From assembly GCA_001695595.3 (NCBI GenBank), contig MBPM02000041.1, positions 62,001-126,000 on the forward strand: a DNA stretch of 64,000 bases, read 5' to 3'. Both the position numbers and the translations under genes were made by a program. The first letter of the stretch is position 1, and each line of letters starts with the position of its first letter. This DNA is from Plasmopara viticola (taxonomy: Eukaryota; Oomycota; Peronosporomycetes; Peronosporales; Peronosporaceae). A model generated the notes under the pieces. The model was given only the letters and a program-made list of their open reading frames with translations, was not told the DNA's origin and did not search any database. This document shows positions 11,943 through 23,307 of this stretch, piece after piece.

Positions 11943-14900
11943 CTGTCTCTTGAAGAATTCAAAGACTGAAGTAACCCTGGCGGTTTGGTCTGCCTAGCCG
12001 CGTTGCGCTGACACGTTATGCATTTGTTGACATAGCGCTGGATGTACATTGTCTTTTTGACCCGAAATGTTCTCGACGTACGGCCAGGCAAGGCCTGTAA
12101 ATTCCTGGGTGGTCTGCCGATACAGAACCATGAATTTAACAGATGACGCGAACGTTTAGTTCTTCGTCGTCTAAAACATAGATCCGTCGATTCTCATCTT
12201 CGCCAGTCTGGTAATACAAATTCCCTTTCTGTATTGAGTTCTTTCGCTTATCATCTCCGTTTCTCAGCTCCATGATGATGTACTGTAGGTCTCTATTTTA
12301 CGCGTATATTGTCTGTGCGGTGTGACCGTGTTGACTCTGATTGTCGCAACGGTCTCGCGGATTTTAGCCGAATACAGTTGCTCTTGCAAGCTAAGTTGGT
12401 AAGCCTTACTCTCGAATTTTTAATTGCCTGCCAGTGCATCGGCCACGGCGTTAGCTTTAGTGAAAATCCACCTAGCCGAAGGCTTGAAATCGAAAGCTCA
12501 TTGAACCATCGAGGTACCCCTCGATTCGTAGTCTTCTACGTCAGGATCCTCTCAATACTTTTGTTATCCGTTTCGACCGTGAATGGTCGATCGAGAAGAT
12601 ACACCGCCATAGATTTAGCGCATGCATAATTGCAAGTAGCTCTTGCGCACGAAAATGGTAGTTTAGCTCGGCTGGCTTAATCTTCCGACCAGTAAAATCA
12701 ATTAAACGCTCTCCCTCCTTTTAAAACAAGACTTCCACGATCGCAAAATTTGCGGCATTAATGCGTTACCGAATAATCTTGAAAAGTTTGGACAACTTAA
12801 GGCAAGTGAAAGAGGCGAAATCCGATTATTTATCCTCATCTTTTCAGAATCATGCGAGCTGACGACAGAGACAGCTTCAATGTCTTTGTCATGACGCAAC
12901 ATTCTCAAAAACTGGTGTGAAGAACTAGCTGCGTTATTGCTTGACAGCAATGGTGACCTTGTTGCCGATAATAATCTAATATCTCGTGGCTCTGACTGAT
13001 TTAAGCCTTGTGTTGTCCAGCCTTCCATCTCGACGGACGCTGATTATTCGGTCTTAGTCGAATTGCCGTGTGGGGCTTCGTGTTGATGTGAAGGGACATG
13101 CTCAGTTGATATCTGGGTTTTGTTCACAAAGCCACATCGTGCCAGTAATTAAGGCTACATTTTATGGAACGAGCATGACTTGAAACGTTTACGTTGCAAT
13201 AGGAGAACAGGTATCTGCAAGGTCATGTGCACCGTTCGTCAGGGGCGGTGAACAACCTGGTTTTTACCCATGTCGACTTGCATCATCTCACCCTTGGTTA
13301 CTTCGAGCTCAAGTCGCTTCACTAAGTCTTCGAATACGCCGTTCAAACTACATCCATTTTTGATGAAGCCGGTGGCGGGGCTCTCTTGACTAACGTCTTT
13401 GAAAGCTTGAGCTTCTGCTTCGAGGATAGCATATAGTGCACCTGCGATATTAAAATTCGCCTCCTTACGTTCAGGAGTGGTACATTGCGGCAATATGCGG
13501 CCGACAACGCCACAATTGTTTCATGTCGCCGATTAAGTCCAGGTGCCGTTCTTGCCCTTCCTCTTCCCAAAACACCTTTGGTTGAGGTCGTGATCTGTTC
13601 GCACGATAGCATGATTCTGTAGGCATCGTCTTGAATGACTTGTCGATATATGATGTGGTCTGCCCGATTTTTGGGAACACTCGATGTTGGAAGCAACTTC
13701 AACGGCCTCCTTGAGAATACTCGTACTCTCTTTCTTGATCTCTTTTGCGGTTTCTCCCCGTAATCCATCTTAGAAAAAGAACTACTTTTCCAATTCACTG
13801 GTTTTCAATATATTCGGGGCACTAAATCCTGGCATTAAGAGATGCATTCATGGATGGTTTACCTTTGTTTTATGTGAATTATCCGCTTTCGAAGATCATA
13901 CTCGAAATATTTTGACCTGAAGCGTGTGCGCAATCGAGTCTTAAAAAAGCCCACGTCTTGTGCACGTTCATGCGCTCGTAGTCGGCAATGAAGCATTGTA
14001 CCAATTCAGTACAGATTTGACAAAATTACTTGAGACAAGCATCACAAAGTCTGACAACTCTGTTGTCATTGAGTGGCGCTTGTTAGCTTAGTACTGCTCC
14101 GTTGCGAAGATCCATGATTTAATAGCTTTGTCAAACCTTCCTTCATTAACAATAGGATGTATTTTCTTCTGCTCGCCTCTTAATGCAACGAGAAGCCCGA
14201 GGCGCCTATTAAGGCAAGGGTGCTCGTGGACACTTGTTGAGAAGCTATGCATCCTGTGATTATTGGCACGGACCACATAGTGGAAAAAACTAAATTACCA
14301 AGGGCTGTCTTACAGTACGAACTTAACGTTCGGTGGTTGGTTAGTGTGATTGCACGCTAGTGTAGTACGAACATCTGAAACTCCTTCAGTTGATCTGTGG
14401 CTTTGTGTGTTTGCCTTTTGGTGATTTTCTGTCCCGCTTCTGAAAACACCGAGAGAAAGTTCCAGACAAATTACCCACTTGACTTTGCTTGATCTACATT
14501 TAATACTACTGAGCTGTTTTGTTTGGCTTCGTTGTATGGGAGAACAAAACGACTCGTGAAAGCCGTGACACGGAGCTCGACAAGCTGCAAAAAGACTTGG
14601 GATTGTCAACGGTGAAGCAGCTGAAGCTTGTCCAACTTAACTGAAACGAAATCCCAAATTTTAAGGACTAAGGTATCAGGAATTTAGTGCACGATATCAC
14701 TGAAAACCTAAAGCGCCGTATTCAGCAAACCCAAGAGCTTTTGCTAGACTCATTAGACAACTTTATCCATTTATACAAAAAGCGTAGCGTGTAACAAATT
14801 TCAGTCAGTTTCGTTTTTGCTCTTGAGCTTTTGTTAAGGTATAGTCGTACAAAGAGTGCTGAAAAGTCTAGCAAGTATGGCCTAACAAAAGGACCGCACG

Positions 14901-15352
14901 GCTGAGAACCCATGACCTTGTCAACAGAGCCGAATAAGCCCTCTTGACGACAATAAGTATCTACAGCCTTCGTCACGCTCAAGATCACGAGCGCCAATTC
15001 CGCAAGACGCGACAAGTGCCAATGACCAAGCGGATTCAACCGCTCAAGCTAATGTAATCCCTCTGCGGCGACAGGATATGACACATCGTCCATGCAGCAA
15101 GTACTGTTGTACCTTAGTAAGTAGCAACAGCAATATCAAGCCCAGGTGCAAGCTCAAATACAAGCCCAATTGCAACAGGCTAAAATTCTTGAACTTGGCA
15201 CGACAAGTGCTACTATGTAACACAATTGCGGGAAACCTAATTCAAGTCGGTCGTCGGATGAGGCTGAGACGCGAGCCAAAGTCGGCGTAAGCAAAGCGAT
15301 AAGCGATATTGAATGAAGAGTTCTTACGACTTATTTTCTTTTTACAGCCTAA

Positions 15353-15426
15353 CTGGTGGCTTCCAACGCCAGCCACCAGGCCCCTCTTTAGCTCTATTCT
15401 TTGAAGCCCGGCTATATCAGCCGGGC
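15353..15426. repeat. Two successive perfect hairpins
   Basis: First hairpin: CTGGTGGCT (15353-15361), 9-base loop, AGCCACCAG (15371-15379). Second: GCCCGGCT (15406-15413), loop ATATC, AGCCGGGC (15419-15426). They lie at the presumed 5' end of gypsy relic 1; the related stretch in relic 2 (near 26735) has a shorter hairpin, CCGCC and GGCGG around TTACT. They may be RNA structures in an LTR or leader. Confidence 0.5.
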
Positions 15427-15540
15427 CTCAGCTCATTAAGCCGAGCTCTTGGCTTCTTCTAAAAAAACAACTACATTGGTATGTTAACCGGTTTTAGTCG
15501 GAATTGACAGCTGGTGAAGAAGTAAAGATACAATCAATAA

Positions 15541-15577
15541 TATAATAGATAAATAAATAGATAGATAGATAGATAGA

Positions 15578-15612
<35 letters not shown>

Positions 15613-15616
15613 ACAA
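15541..15616. repeat. AAAT/GATA microsatellite
   Basis: Runs of ATAG/GATA followed by AAAT repeats, adjoining element L3. A second AAAT run follows L3 at 16775-16804, so L3 inserted into a pre-existing AAAT tract. The target duplication AAATAAACAA is at 15607-15616 and 16775-16784. Confidence 0.85.
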
Positions 15617-16774
15617 TGTAATGTAATGTATTACGTTATCGCGTTGCCAAGTTATGCACGTGCTAGGCTCAATCTGGCTAGTCCACGGCATAGAGTGGTG
15701 TCCGCATACGTCGAGTCTCGTTCGGCGGGCAGTGCATCCAGCACCGAGGTCGTGAGGGTCTTCCATTTCTTTCGGTCTTGTGCAAGGGTACGTACGACTT
15801 CGAGGTCTTGTGCTATCCGGAGTCGAAAGCCGGAGCCACGGGAAACAAGGTTGTCGTCGAGTGTTGAGGGGAGCGTGGTGCGGGGACGTCCGCGCCATTT
15901 TGCTGCGGTGGAGAAGAAGCAGGCACGCATCTGGAGGTTAGCTGGAATGTCGGGATTGCGGCGAAGTACATGGCCAAACAGGCGCCAGCGAGCTTGTGTC
16001 AGTCGTAGTCTCAGCGGCCGCTCATCACAAAGGTCGTAGAATCTTGCATTCGAAATGTGTCGAGGGTAGCGGTAGCCAAGAGCGTAGCGAAGCTGGCGGC
16101 GATGGTAACTCTCGAGGCCGTGAAGCTCTGACTTGGTAAGAGCCCAGGTGGCGCAGTTGTACAGCAGAATCGGTAGAACGTAGGTGTTGTACAATCGAAT
16201 GCGGGTCTTGGGTGAGATGAGCGTGGGGCGGAGCTAGACGGACCAGAGGCGGTGGAGCGCGAGGGTGGCCAGGGACTTGCGTCGGGATAGATCTTTAATA
16301 TTGCCGAGGAGTGTTCCGAGCTTCTTAGTGTGGCGCCAGGTTTCTTCTCGGGATCGGGCGTGTCGAGTGGCGCCCGACGGGTTGCAGTGGCGGCGGATTT
16401 TGGTGACTTCGGTCTTGGCTTCGTTTTTTTTTTTTTCAGGGTTACAAGGAAGTCATCAATGCGGTGCTCACCTCTATCGTAGATCTTAGTTTCTCGGAGG
16501 CCAAGGATATCGACGCGGTAGCGCCGGAGATCTTCGGGGAGTGTTTCGTGCTTCTTGCGCTTCGGACCTAGAGAATCCACATTAAAGGAGCCAATCCGGA
16601 TGCGGTTGGCGCGGTTAAGGGCGTGGAAGGGGGTTTGGCCTGGTGCTGGAGACCGTCGCGTCGGGGGTGAGACTCGTTAGAGACCTGCAGATGCCCGAGA
16701 GCACCTGCCCGAAGCGCGCGAGCATTTAGCCCCCGCGCTTGGAAGGAGGGCGTCACCCCAACCTTTTCCGAAAA
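15617..16774 (-). mobile_element. LINE-derived non-autonomous element, long form, copy L3
   Basis: Minus-strand copy, the same structure as L1. It keeps the endonuclease start (LGPKRKKHETLPED, YRVDILGLRETKIYD) on 16400-16590 and the reverse-transcriptase tail at 15652-16194 (LYNCATWALTKSELHG, RRQLRYALGYRYP, FGHVLRRNPDIPANLQ). The tail frame is intact for 180 codons here, whereas in L1 it is broken. The central reverse transcriptase is missing at the same junction as L1. The tail ATGTAATGTAATGTATTACG lies at the low-coordinate end. Flanked by a 10-bp target duplication in an AAAT tract. Confidence 0.82.
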
Positions 16775-16804
16775 AAATAAACAAATAAATAAATAAATAA
16801 ATAA

Positions 16805-18885
16805 GCCTTTCATGTGCACATGTCATCACTCAAGACCGGAAATAAGGAGCATGAGTCGTCGTTTTCGCCTCCTCTGTGCAATCTGCTGCGAGACCCCGTT
16901 TCATCTATTAGGGCTCACAGTCGATTCAACATTTACAGGTCAGACCTACCTTCTCTTGATCAGCGTAGCTGAGATCCATGGTGAGAGGACCAGCCAACAA
17001 GACCAGCCGACAGGACTGGTTCTATGAGATCCGGGGTGGGCAACATCTTCAGCTGATGCAAAAACTCACCCGCTGAGCTATGCATCTCGCGTGCGATCAC
17101 GCATCCTTGTACCCTGCAAGATTAGAAATAATCAAGCAAACTTTGTCCAGGAGGTTCTAACTCTGCTGGCTAGAATGGCTAGAAATTTCTCTTGGAGATA
17201 GTTGCAATTACCGTCGCTATGACACTCTGCGTACAATCACGGACATGACGGAGGTACTTTTCGTACACCTTGACTTCTTTCTCAAGACCATTTTAGTGGC
17301 ATTGAAATTTGGCCTAACCTTTTTAGACGGCACGGGTAAGAGAAGGCTCACAGGTCCAGCCAGGGCCCAACGGGCTACCAATTACAAATTGATCTCCGCT
17401 GCGATGAAGGTAGACCTCTAGCGGGGGGGCAGCATATGAGAAATCGTCGATGATTATCTGGAGATAGCAGCCGTTGCGGCTTGCGTCAGTCGCACCAAAG
17501 CTGAGAATGGCAGACCTTCACGGCCCGGCCAAGCGGTGTCCAGTGTGCCGCGAGGATCGTTGGCATCCATAAGGCCTGAGGTAATAGGTGGGAAAGAGTT
17601 AAGTTCTGGTAAGGTTCGAAAAGGAATATAAATCGACGAGGCCTATCAAAAAAAAATCGTGCTCTAATTAAACACAGATAGCGCTTAAACGTGTGACTGA
17701 ACAGAGACAAAAGACCAAGTGTTTTGAAGCTATGCACATAGTGCATGTAATGGCGAAGACAATTGAGGAGGTCGGCATGACGGTTTCAAGCTGCGTCTTT
17801 AAGAGTTTGGGTTAGAGTGACATCATAGCAAGGAGCACACGCTGCGAGCATGCATTGTGATAAGGATTATGTCTTAGCATTCGTTAAAGTTTCACCTGTC
17901 GTCGTGCTTTCTACCGATAGACATTGAGCGATGCAATGTTTTTGTATTAGCTCTTTGGTATTAATTGCTGGATTTTGTTGTTGTTCGAAAGACCCATGTA
18001 TCATAATATGGTAATACCACCGACTAGTTTGGCGCACATTGTATCCGTGTGCTATTGTTGCAGTAGTTGTTCTGAGCACATGGAACTGGGCTAATAAAAT
18101 GCGTTCTGTTTTGCCCTTGGTACTTGTATTTGTAATTTCGTATAGCTGAGCCAAGCTCCTAAATAAAGTCTCCTACATAATACAGGATTAAGTTCGTAAA
18201 AAACGATCATTGTATACAACGGCTTTCCGGGCGCGATGGCTTGGAATCGAGATACGCGGTTAATCGCTTTCCGGAACGACTTAATTGCAAGTGTGGACCT
18301 AACGTTGGCCAACAATATTGAGTCAGCTTTTATCTAATATTCTCATGACCGCCGCTACATTAAAGACTACGAACTTGAATAAAAGCGAATTTGTTGGACA
18401 AAATCGCTTTTTTTAAACACGGTAAGTGACCGTCAACCGTTTCGATAGCATTTGGTTTTCATTCGAATGCTTCTGTTGGTTGGTAACACTGTGCAGAAGC
18501 ATCTACTCGATCACTTTGTAAAGCATGGCGCTCCTGCTTGACTACCTAATACTTCAGCGAGAGTCTCTGCATATTCGTCTCACCGTATGCGAGTCTCTGC
18601 TTGACCATTGCTCGAAATTTCGCGAGCCCGATCTGGTAATAAACCTCTACCGTATTGCTCTAACTAAATGTTAAGAATAAAATTGCCGGTATGTAGCAAA
18701 TGCTGCGTTTGCGATCATCGCTCGGTCATTTAATTTTCTATAAATGCTGATCTTGGCTTAATTGAGATAGTTACTTGGGCACTAGTTAGCAAATTGCAAA
18801 AGTGAATATATTTATAGGTGCTAACTTTAAGTAGTCATCAACTGATTGCAGATACCGGTACTTACCGATATGTAGTTGCTGATCG
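16805..18885. other. No gene recognised
   Basis: Short open frames only (for example 17486-17746 and 17867-18154 on the minus strand) with no recognisable domains. 17290-17470 weakly resembles 8240-8390. Otherwise nothing is visible. Confidence 0.5.
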
Positions 18886-18889
18886 AGGC

Positions 18890-19570
18890 GTCGATTCTCC
18901 AACAGGCTTCATCATCCGACAATGTAGAATATAACATTCTGGGGATAGGATCGTTTCACAAGAACGACCCGAATTTTGTTTCGAAGCAGCGGACGATTCA
19001 AGTTCTAGAAGATGGTGGATGCGACCTGCACAGCCTGCGTGGCCTTGCTTTTGAAAGAATGCGAGTGTGCTATGAGAAAGGTCTTTGCAGCTTTTATGGG
19101 CGTTATGGATTTCTCAGCAATATAGTAAAATGCTGGGGTTACGTATCCAAACAATGCCTCTGTTTCTCGGCCATACCGAACAAACATTACCGCGTCATCA
19201 TGATCGCGATGGCAATCAGCGGTAGTAGGTAAGCCAACTTATGCGTTGAAAGCCATAATCACTCCGTTAATGTTGAATAGGTGAGATTTAACGTAATTAT
19301 GGGGAAGGAACTTAGGGCCTCTTTCTTAAAAATGGCTGGTGGGGGCCACTCCATAACTGCAACTATTCCATTTCGGAATGCAGACGCTCGAAGCTTGCAT
19401 ACATCGAATTATTCATTGCGAGACTTGGACAAACAAATTGTCCACCAAATAGATACCGAACTTGGCCAAAACCTTGTCCATTAGCTCGTTTGTGTCTAAA
19501 TCGTTTTTTCAGTTGAAAATAGTTGACCGGTTCTCCACACGTAGTGGATACTATCGATGCAGATCTCCCT
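18890..19570 (-). pseudogene. Transglutaminase elicitor relic, TGase-C
   Basis: Strongly decayed minus-strand copy. Recognisable pieces in order are a stretch like ETCIDSIHYVWRTGQ, the cysteine region, the MAFNAxVGLPTTA region, FVRYGRETEALFGYVTPAFY, and then SITPIKAAKTF and SKATQAVQVASTIF. About 43 codons are missing between AFYYIAE and ITPIKAAKTF; these would contain the VSNIL...DRYPGR segment and the elicitor epitope. Stops and frameshifts are frequent, and neither the start nor the end of the gene is preserved. It is the oldest-looking copy. Confidence 0.75.
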
Positions 19571-19977
19571 CTTGGGGCCGTTTTAGAGTGCCGGCTATAG
19601 TTAAGTCAAAGTCAGGAGGACCTATAGTCACCTCTAAAAAATATTTCGAAGAATTGTTTCGACGCTGTATGGAAATTGCCCTGGAGCCCCACAACTTGAG
19701 CTTAAAGCCTGGCAGCGTGCACACGCCATGTAAAGAGGGGAAAACTCGTAAAAAGTATGCTGCTGACTTGCATGCAATTTCTGTGTTAATTTCGCAAAAT
19801 TTCTGATCACCGTGCGTTATTTCTTATAAAGTCAGACATCTTTGCTTCAACAATTTGCTAGTCTGTGGGTTTTAAATGATTTCAGACTGTATTGCCCTTA
19901 CGAGATAGTTTTTATACCAGTAACGAATTAATAAGAGTTTCATTATGCGATTTAAAATACATGATGGAGGCACCAAG
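19571..19977 (+). other. Short open frame of unknown function
   Basis: From about 19590 to 19806 the plus strand reads without stops through a stretch containing SKKYFEELFRRCMEIALEPH and a basic segment, ending FxxVLISQNF. It overlaps the upstream side of TGase-C in its first part. I do not recognise it and cannot show that it is a gene. Confidence 0.2.
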
Positions 19978-20300
19978 CTTGGAAAAGGTTGGGGTGACGC
20001 CCTCCTTCCAAGCGCGAGGCTAAATGCTCGCGCGCTTCGGGCAGGTGCTCTCGGGCATCTGCAGGTCTCTAACGAGTCTCAATCTCGACGCGACGGTCTC
20101 CAGCACCGGGCGCCACCTGGGCTCTTACCAAGTCAGAGCTGAGCAAAATAATGGAAGACCCTCACGACCTCGGTGCTGGCTGCACTGCCCGCCGAACGAG
20201 ACTCGACGTACGCGGACACCACTCTATGCCGTGAACTAGCCAGACTGAGCCTAGCACGTGCATAACTTGGCAACGCGATAACGTGTTACAATACAATACA
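19978..20300 (+). mobile_element. LINE-derived non-autonomous element, short form, copy L4
   Basis: About 320 bp, same structure and same two internal junctions as L2. It begins TTGGAAAAGGTTGGGGTGAC and ends with an ATACAATACA-type tail. A clear target duplication was not found; GGCACCAAG on the left and AGCACCACC on the right are only a weak pair. It lies about 0.5 kb upstream of TGase-D. Confidence 0.75.
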
Positions 20301-20773
20301 TTAGTTCAGCACCACCTAACACACACACCCATGCTACGTATTATGTCTATCCAACAGCAAGAAAAGGCTTTCCCGGTATAAACGGGATTCCAAATTAGAT
20401 CCTCATGGTAAAAGCGGGGGGAAAAAGCAGCATATGCTTTGAAGCATCAGAAATTGTTTAAAGCATACTAGAACGTAGAATGCAAATTATCACGAATTGG
20501 ACCATCCATTCCGCGACATTCCATGGAACCCCATCATATGTACCCATATGTAGCCATGCGTAGACATGAATTATTATTCTTGCGCCATGCAAGCCTTCAA
20601 ATCACGAGTAGAGCGCTTGATATATACATAGTAAACGATTTTTTCGGGTCCACATCATCGATCTACAGATACAGAAGGCATTATATTTCGGTTTCTGATA
20701 GGATTTGCTTGAAATCCGACGATAACTTGCGGCCAGTGTGTGGCTCAACTCTTACTGCGAACACCTTTGTCGC
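20301..20773. other. Upstream region of TGase-D, no other gene
   Basis: Intergenic sequence. Similarity to the upstream regions of the other transglutaminase copies begins at about 20726 (GCGGCCAGTGTGTGGCTCAA). Nothing else is recognised. Confidence 0.5.
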
Positions 20774-20789
20774 TCTCACTTTCAAATTT
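20774..20789 (+). promoter_or_regulatory. Initiator-like element of TGase-D
   Basis: TCTCACTTTCAAATTT, 46 bases upstream of the ATG, matches 13 of 16 positions of the oomycete initiator consensus GCTCATTYYNCAWTTT. It occupies the same place as the initiator-like sequences upstream of TGase-A and -B. Inference from known oomycete promoters. Confidence 0.45.
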
Positions 20790-20835
20790 ACCTGCCAACC
20801 CGAAGACTCCCTACTTTTGCATCAAACAAATTTCC

Positions 20836-22023
20836 ATGCGAGCCTTCAGCATCATATCCACGACTACCGCCCTCTTCACATCCCATGTGCACGGAGCTAC
20901 AGACCGCAAGCTCGAAGCTTTGACAGAAACCGATTCCCTTTCGGCGATGGAGAACTTTTTTGGGACGAAGTTTGAGATGAAATTAAAAGAACTCCCGACG
21001 TCATGTGAACTGGTGCCAGGACCCTGGAACGGTCCAATTTGGGAAACCTACGCCGACAGTATCAACTACAAGTGGAGCGCCGATGAACCATCTGCGACTG
21101 AAAAGTACGCGATGGCTTTCGATTTGGATGCAAATGTATTAAAGGACAAGGTGTCGAAAAAGCATGGTATCAATTCGGTGGACAATTGGGCCGTCGAATG
21201 CACTCAGACTTGCAAAGACGAAAACGATGTATGCACTTTCCGGGGCGCTAAGGGTTTCTGCATTCCAAAATATGAAAGTATCAGTTATGGTGTGGCTCCT
21301 GCAGCCATTCTCGAGAAAGAGCCCCGTTGTCCCTTCACCTATAACAACGTTAACTTTCACCCATACGACGTCAAGGGGTTGATCTCGATGATCTACGCGG
21401 AAGCCTGCCCTCCCACTATCGTCGGTGGACAAACCTATGTTGATGATGCAGTGTCATTTGATCAGAATGGGCGACCCACGAAGAGTTCATATCGTGATGT
21501 AACCCCTGCATTCCATCATATCACTGTTTCCAACATCCTGTGCAAGCTGAAGCAATCGCTCGTTATCGATCGGTACCCTGGTCGTGCCTACTGGGACCAA
21601 GCGCTTTCTCGCTTCAGAGTAGATAAGCAGAAATCCATGACGCCCCGTGAAGCTGCACAGAGCATTTTCAAGACAGACTCGTATCCTTTCAACGACAGGG
21701 CCACGCAGATTGTCCAGGTCACGTCCACCGTCTCCTGGAACAGCGCTCAATCCCCTTATGAATTGAACCGTCCACTGGCTCAAAGCAAAAACATTAGTGC
21801 ATCATACCATTATATTTTGGAGTTGAATGAGGTCGGAGAGATCATCGGTGGCGAGTGGCTTGGAGATAGCATTCAAAACCACCCTGATTACACTTATATA
21901 ACAACGGGAAAACCTTTTGATGACCTAGTGACGAACATCGGTTTCAACTACGCCAATGTGTTAAAGTTGGTTAACGGGTCGTCCTCGTCGTGTGGTAACG
22001 ACTACCATCCGAATGCAAACTAA
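20836..22023 (+). CDS. Transglutaminase elicitor, TGase-D (complete)
   Basis: Complete 395-residue secreted transglutaminase of the oomycete GP42/M81 elicitor family. The frame is open 32 codons further upstream, but only from a GTG, and all paralogs align from MRAFSII; the ATG at 20836 is therefore chosen. Residues 1-20 (MRAFSIISTTTALFTSHVHG) are a signal peptide. Cysteines at 122, 126, 133 and 142 form the conserved cluster. Residues 252-262 (YWDQALSRFRV) correspond to the Pep-13 epitope; tryptophan 253 is retained, while the classical proline is alanine 256. A conserved GEIIGGEWLG segment follows at 335-343 and an NHPDY motif near 348. The protein ends in a serine-rich tail. No introns are needed. 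It acts outside the cell; apoplastic elicitor function is inferred from the family. Confidence 0.92.
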   Translation: MRAFSIISTTTALFTSHVHGATDRKLEALTETDSLSAMENFFGTKFEMKLKELPTSCELVPGPWNGPIWETYADSINYKWSADEPSATEKYAMAFDLDANVLKDKVSKKHGINSVDNWAVECTQTCKDENDVCTFRGAKGFCIPKYESISYGVAPAAILEKEPRCPFTYNNVNFHPYDVKGLISMIYAEACPPTIVGGQTYVDDAVSFDQNGRPTKSSYRDVTPAFHHITVSNILCKLKQSLVIDRYPGRAYWDQALSRFRVDKQKSMTPREAAQSIFKTDSYPFNDRATQIVQVTSTVSWNSAQSPYELNRPLAQSKNISASYHYILELNEVGEIIGGEWLGDSIQNHPDYTYITTGKPFDDLVTNIGFNYANVLKLVNGSSSSCGNDYHPNAN

Positions 22024-23297
22024 GGTCTTAGAAACTTTAAGGAAAATAAAATCAGCACCATATTTTGTTGTTATATGTTTGCTTTGGGAAAGGCAAGAGA
22101 AACCGAATTGCCGGACATATTGAGGCGCAGGAAAGTCGCGTGGCTTAGATACAGTCAAACATCAAGGTCTTTAACGAGCACTCTCAAATTGCACATGCAG
22201 AAGACTGCTGCTTCAATGTTTAGGCAAATTGTAGGATTACTTCAGATCATTGTAAGTTGTATTTGCAAAAATCTGCAAAAAAAAATTTAAAAAAAATGCA
22301 CAGACGTAATATTTGATATATATGTAGAAACTAACAAATAAATTTAAAACAGAGTAGTGGTGCAACTTTACGATTGCAAAAGTTTTTTTGCTAGACTTTA
22401 TCGTGCACATTTTAAGAAAGACTTACTAAGAACAATTGTCTCGCATTCAAAGCACAGCAATGTATTACTCGTAATGGCTCTAGGTAAAGAACGAATGTCA
22501 GAGATCTAAACTCACGCATCCTCAAAGCAATAGCTACATAATTCCGCAGCACACTCTCCTAGCTTTGGATGGTCGTCAAAGCATGGCATTGCTAGCACCC
22601 ATAACAGAAGATTTTATGGTACGTAGGCTTTGCATGTGAAACTGGAAAGATGTCTGTGGACCCATGGACACCACTACGTGAGTATCATTACACCGAGATA
22701 TGTCTACTCACGCTGGATTTTTTTTTCCGAAGCTGCACTATGTATACAGCGCAATTAAATTCGCTGTTACCACCTTCGCAAATTGCACTTCAAAAAGTCA
22801 AATGCGAAACGGGTCTGCCCCTGAGTCATCCATAAATACAGTCGTCTTGTCTTGTTCACAGAGTAAAGTTCCAATAGAGGAGGCTTTCAACTTTTTTGAT
22901 TCATATGTATTTAAGATCTGTGCATTCTTTGCGAAAGCGCGAATGCTGGCTAAAATAAATGGAGCATTGCTCTCGTAGAAAAATAGGCGATCAGATTTTA
23001 ACGAAGCCGAAAGACGCTGATGTTACGGTGTCTATGTGACATTGATTAAAATTCTGGTGCCATGGAACGTAATTGACATTATGTACGAAAAGCCCATGAG
23101 GTGAGTGGTTGGCGAGGAATTACTAACAACGATTTTCTCGAAACTTTTGCGCGGCAAAGCACAAACACAAATAGCTTCGAAAAATGTGAAAAGGCAATAA
23201 GTTGCTGCACTGCAAGGTTAGGCAGCTACCAAATTCGGCTGTGCATTTTTATGGATAATTCATCAGTGCACTTATTTGCAAATAAATTAAGAGCCAG
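22024..23297. other. No gene recognised
   Basis: Downstream of TGase-D. Short overlapping frames (22075-22290, 22700-22978, 23101-23300) without recognisable features. Probably intergenic. Confidence 0.5.
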
Positions 23298-23307
23298 ATA
23301 TTTTCGT

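Larger units (their letters stand above)
11700..15480 (-). mobile_element. Decayed Ty3/gypsy LTR retrotransposon, relic 1
   Basis: Read on the minus strand the order is Gag, RNase H, integrase, as in Ty3/gypsy. Gag-type zinc-knuckle remnant (NNCGVVGRILPQC) lies near 13480-13520. RNase H sequence (KPAELNYHFRAQELLAIMHA) lies at 12605-12680. The sequence before integrase reads NLYYQTGEDENRRIYVLDDE near 12190-12270. The integrase core start (VSLPGTKSAFNVVIMVVVCF, TKRAMFIASKTMDN) is at about 11750-11930. Almost all of the reverse transcriptase is absent between RNase H and about 12700. Many stops and frameshifts are present. No pair of LTRs could be identified; the 15340-15460 hairpin-rich stretch may be the 5' end. 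Relic 2 at 24725-26860 is related. Confidence 0.75.

Noticed and set aside
15541..15616. Regular repeats that could suggest a CRISPR-like array
   Set aside because: Simple tetranucleotide microsatellite without spacers, in a eukaryotic context.
19978..20300. Target duplication for element L4
   Set aside because: GGCACCAAG and AGCACCACC match too weakly to be claimed.
20740..20835. 32-codon N-terminal extension of TGase-D
   Set aside because: It begins with GTG, is not conserved as protein in the paralogs, and covers the initiator-like promoter sequence.
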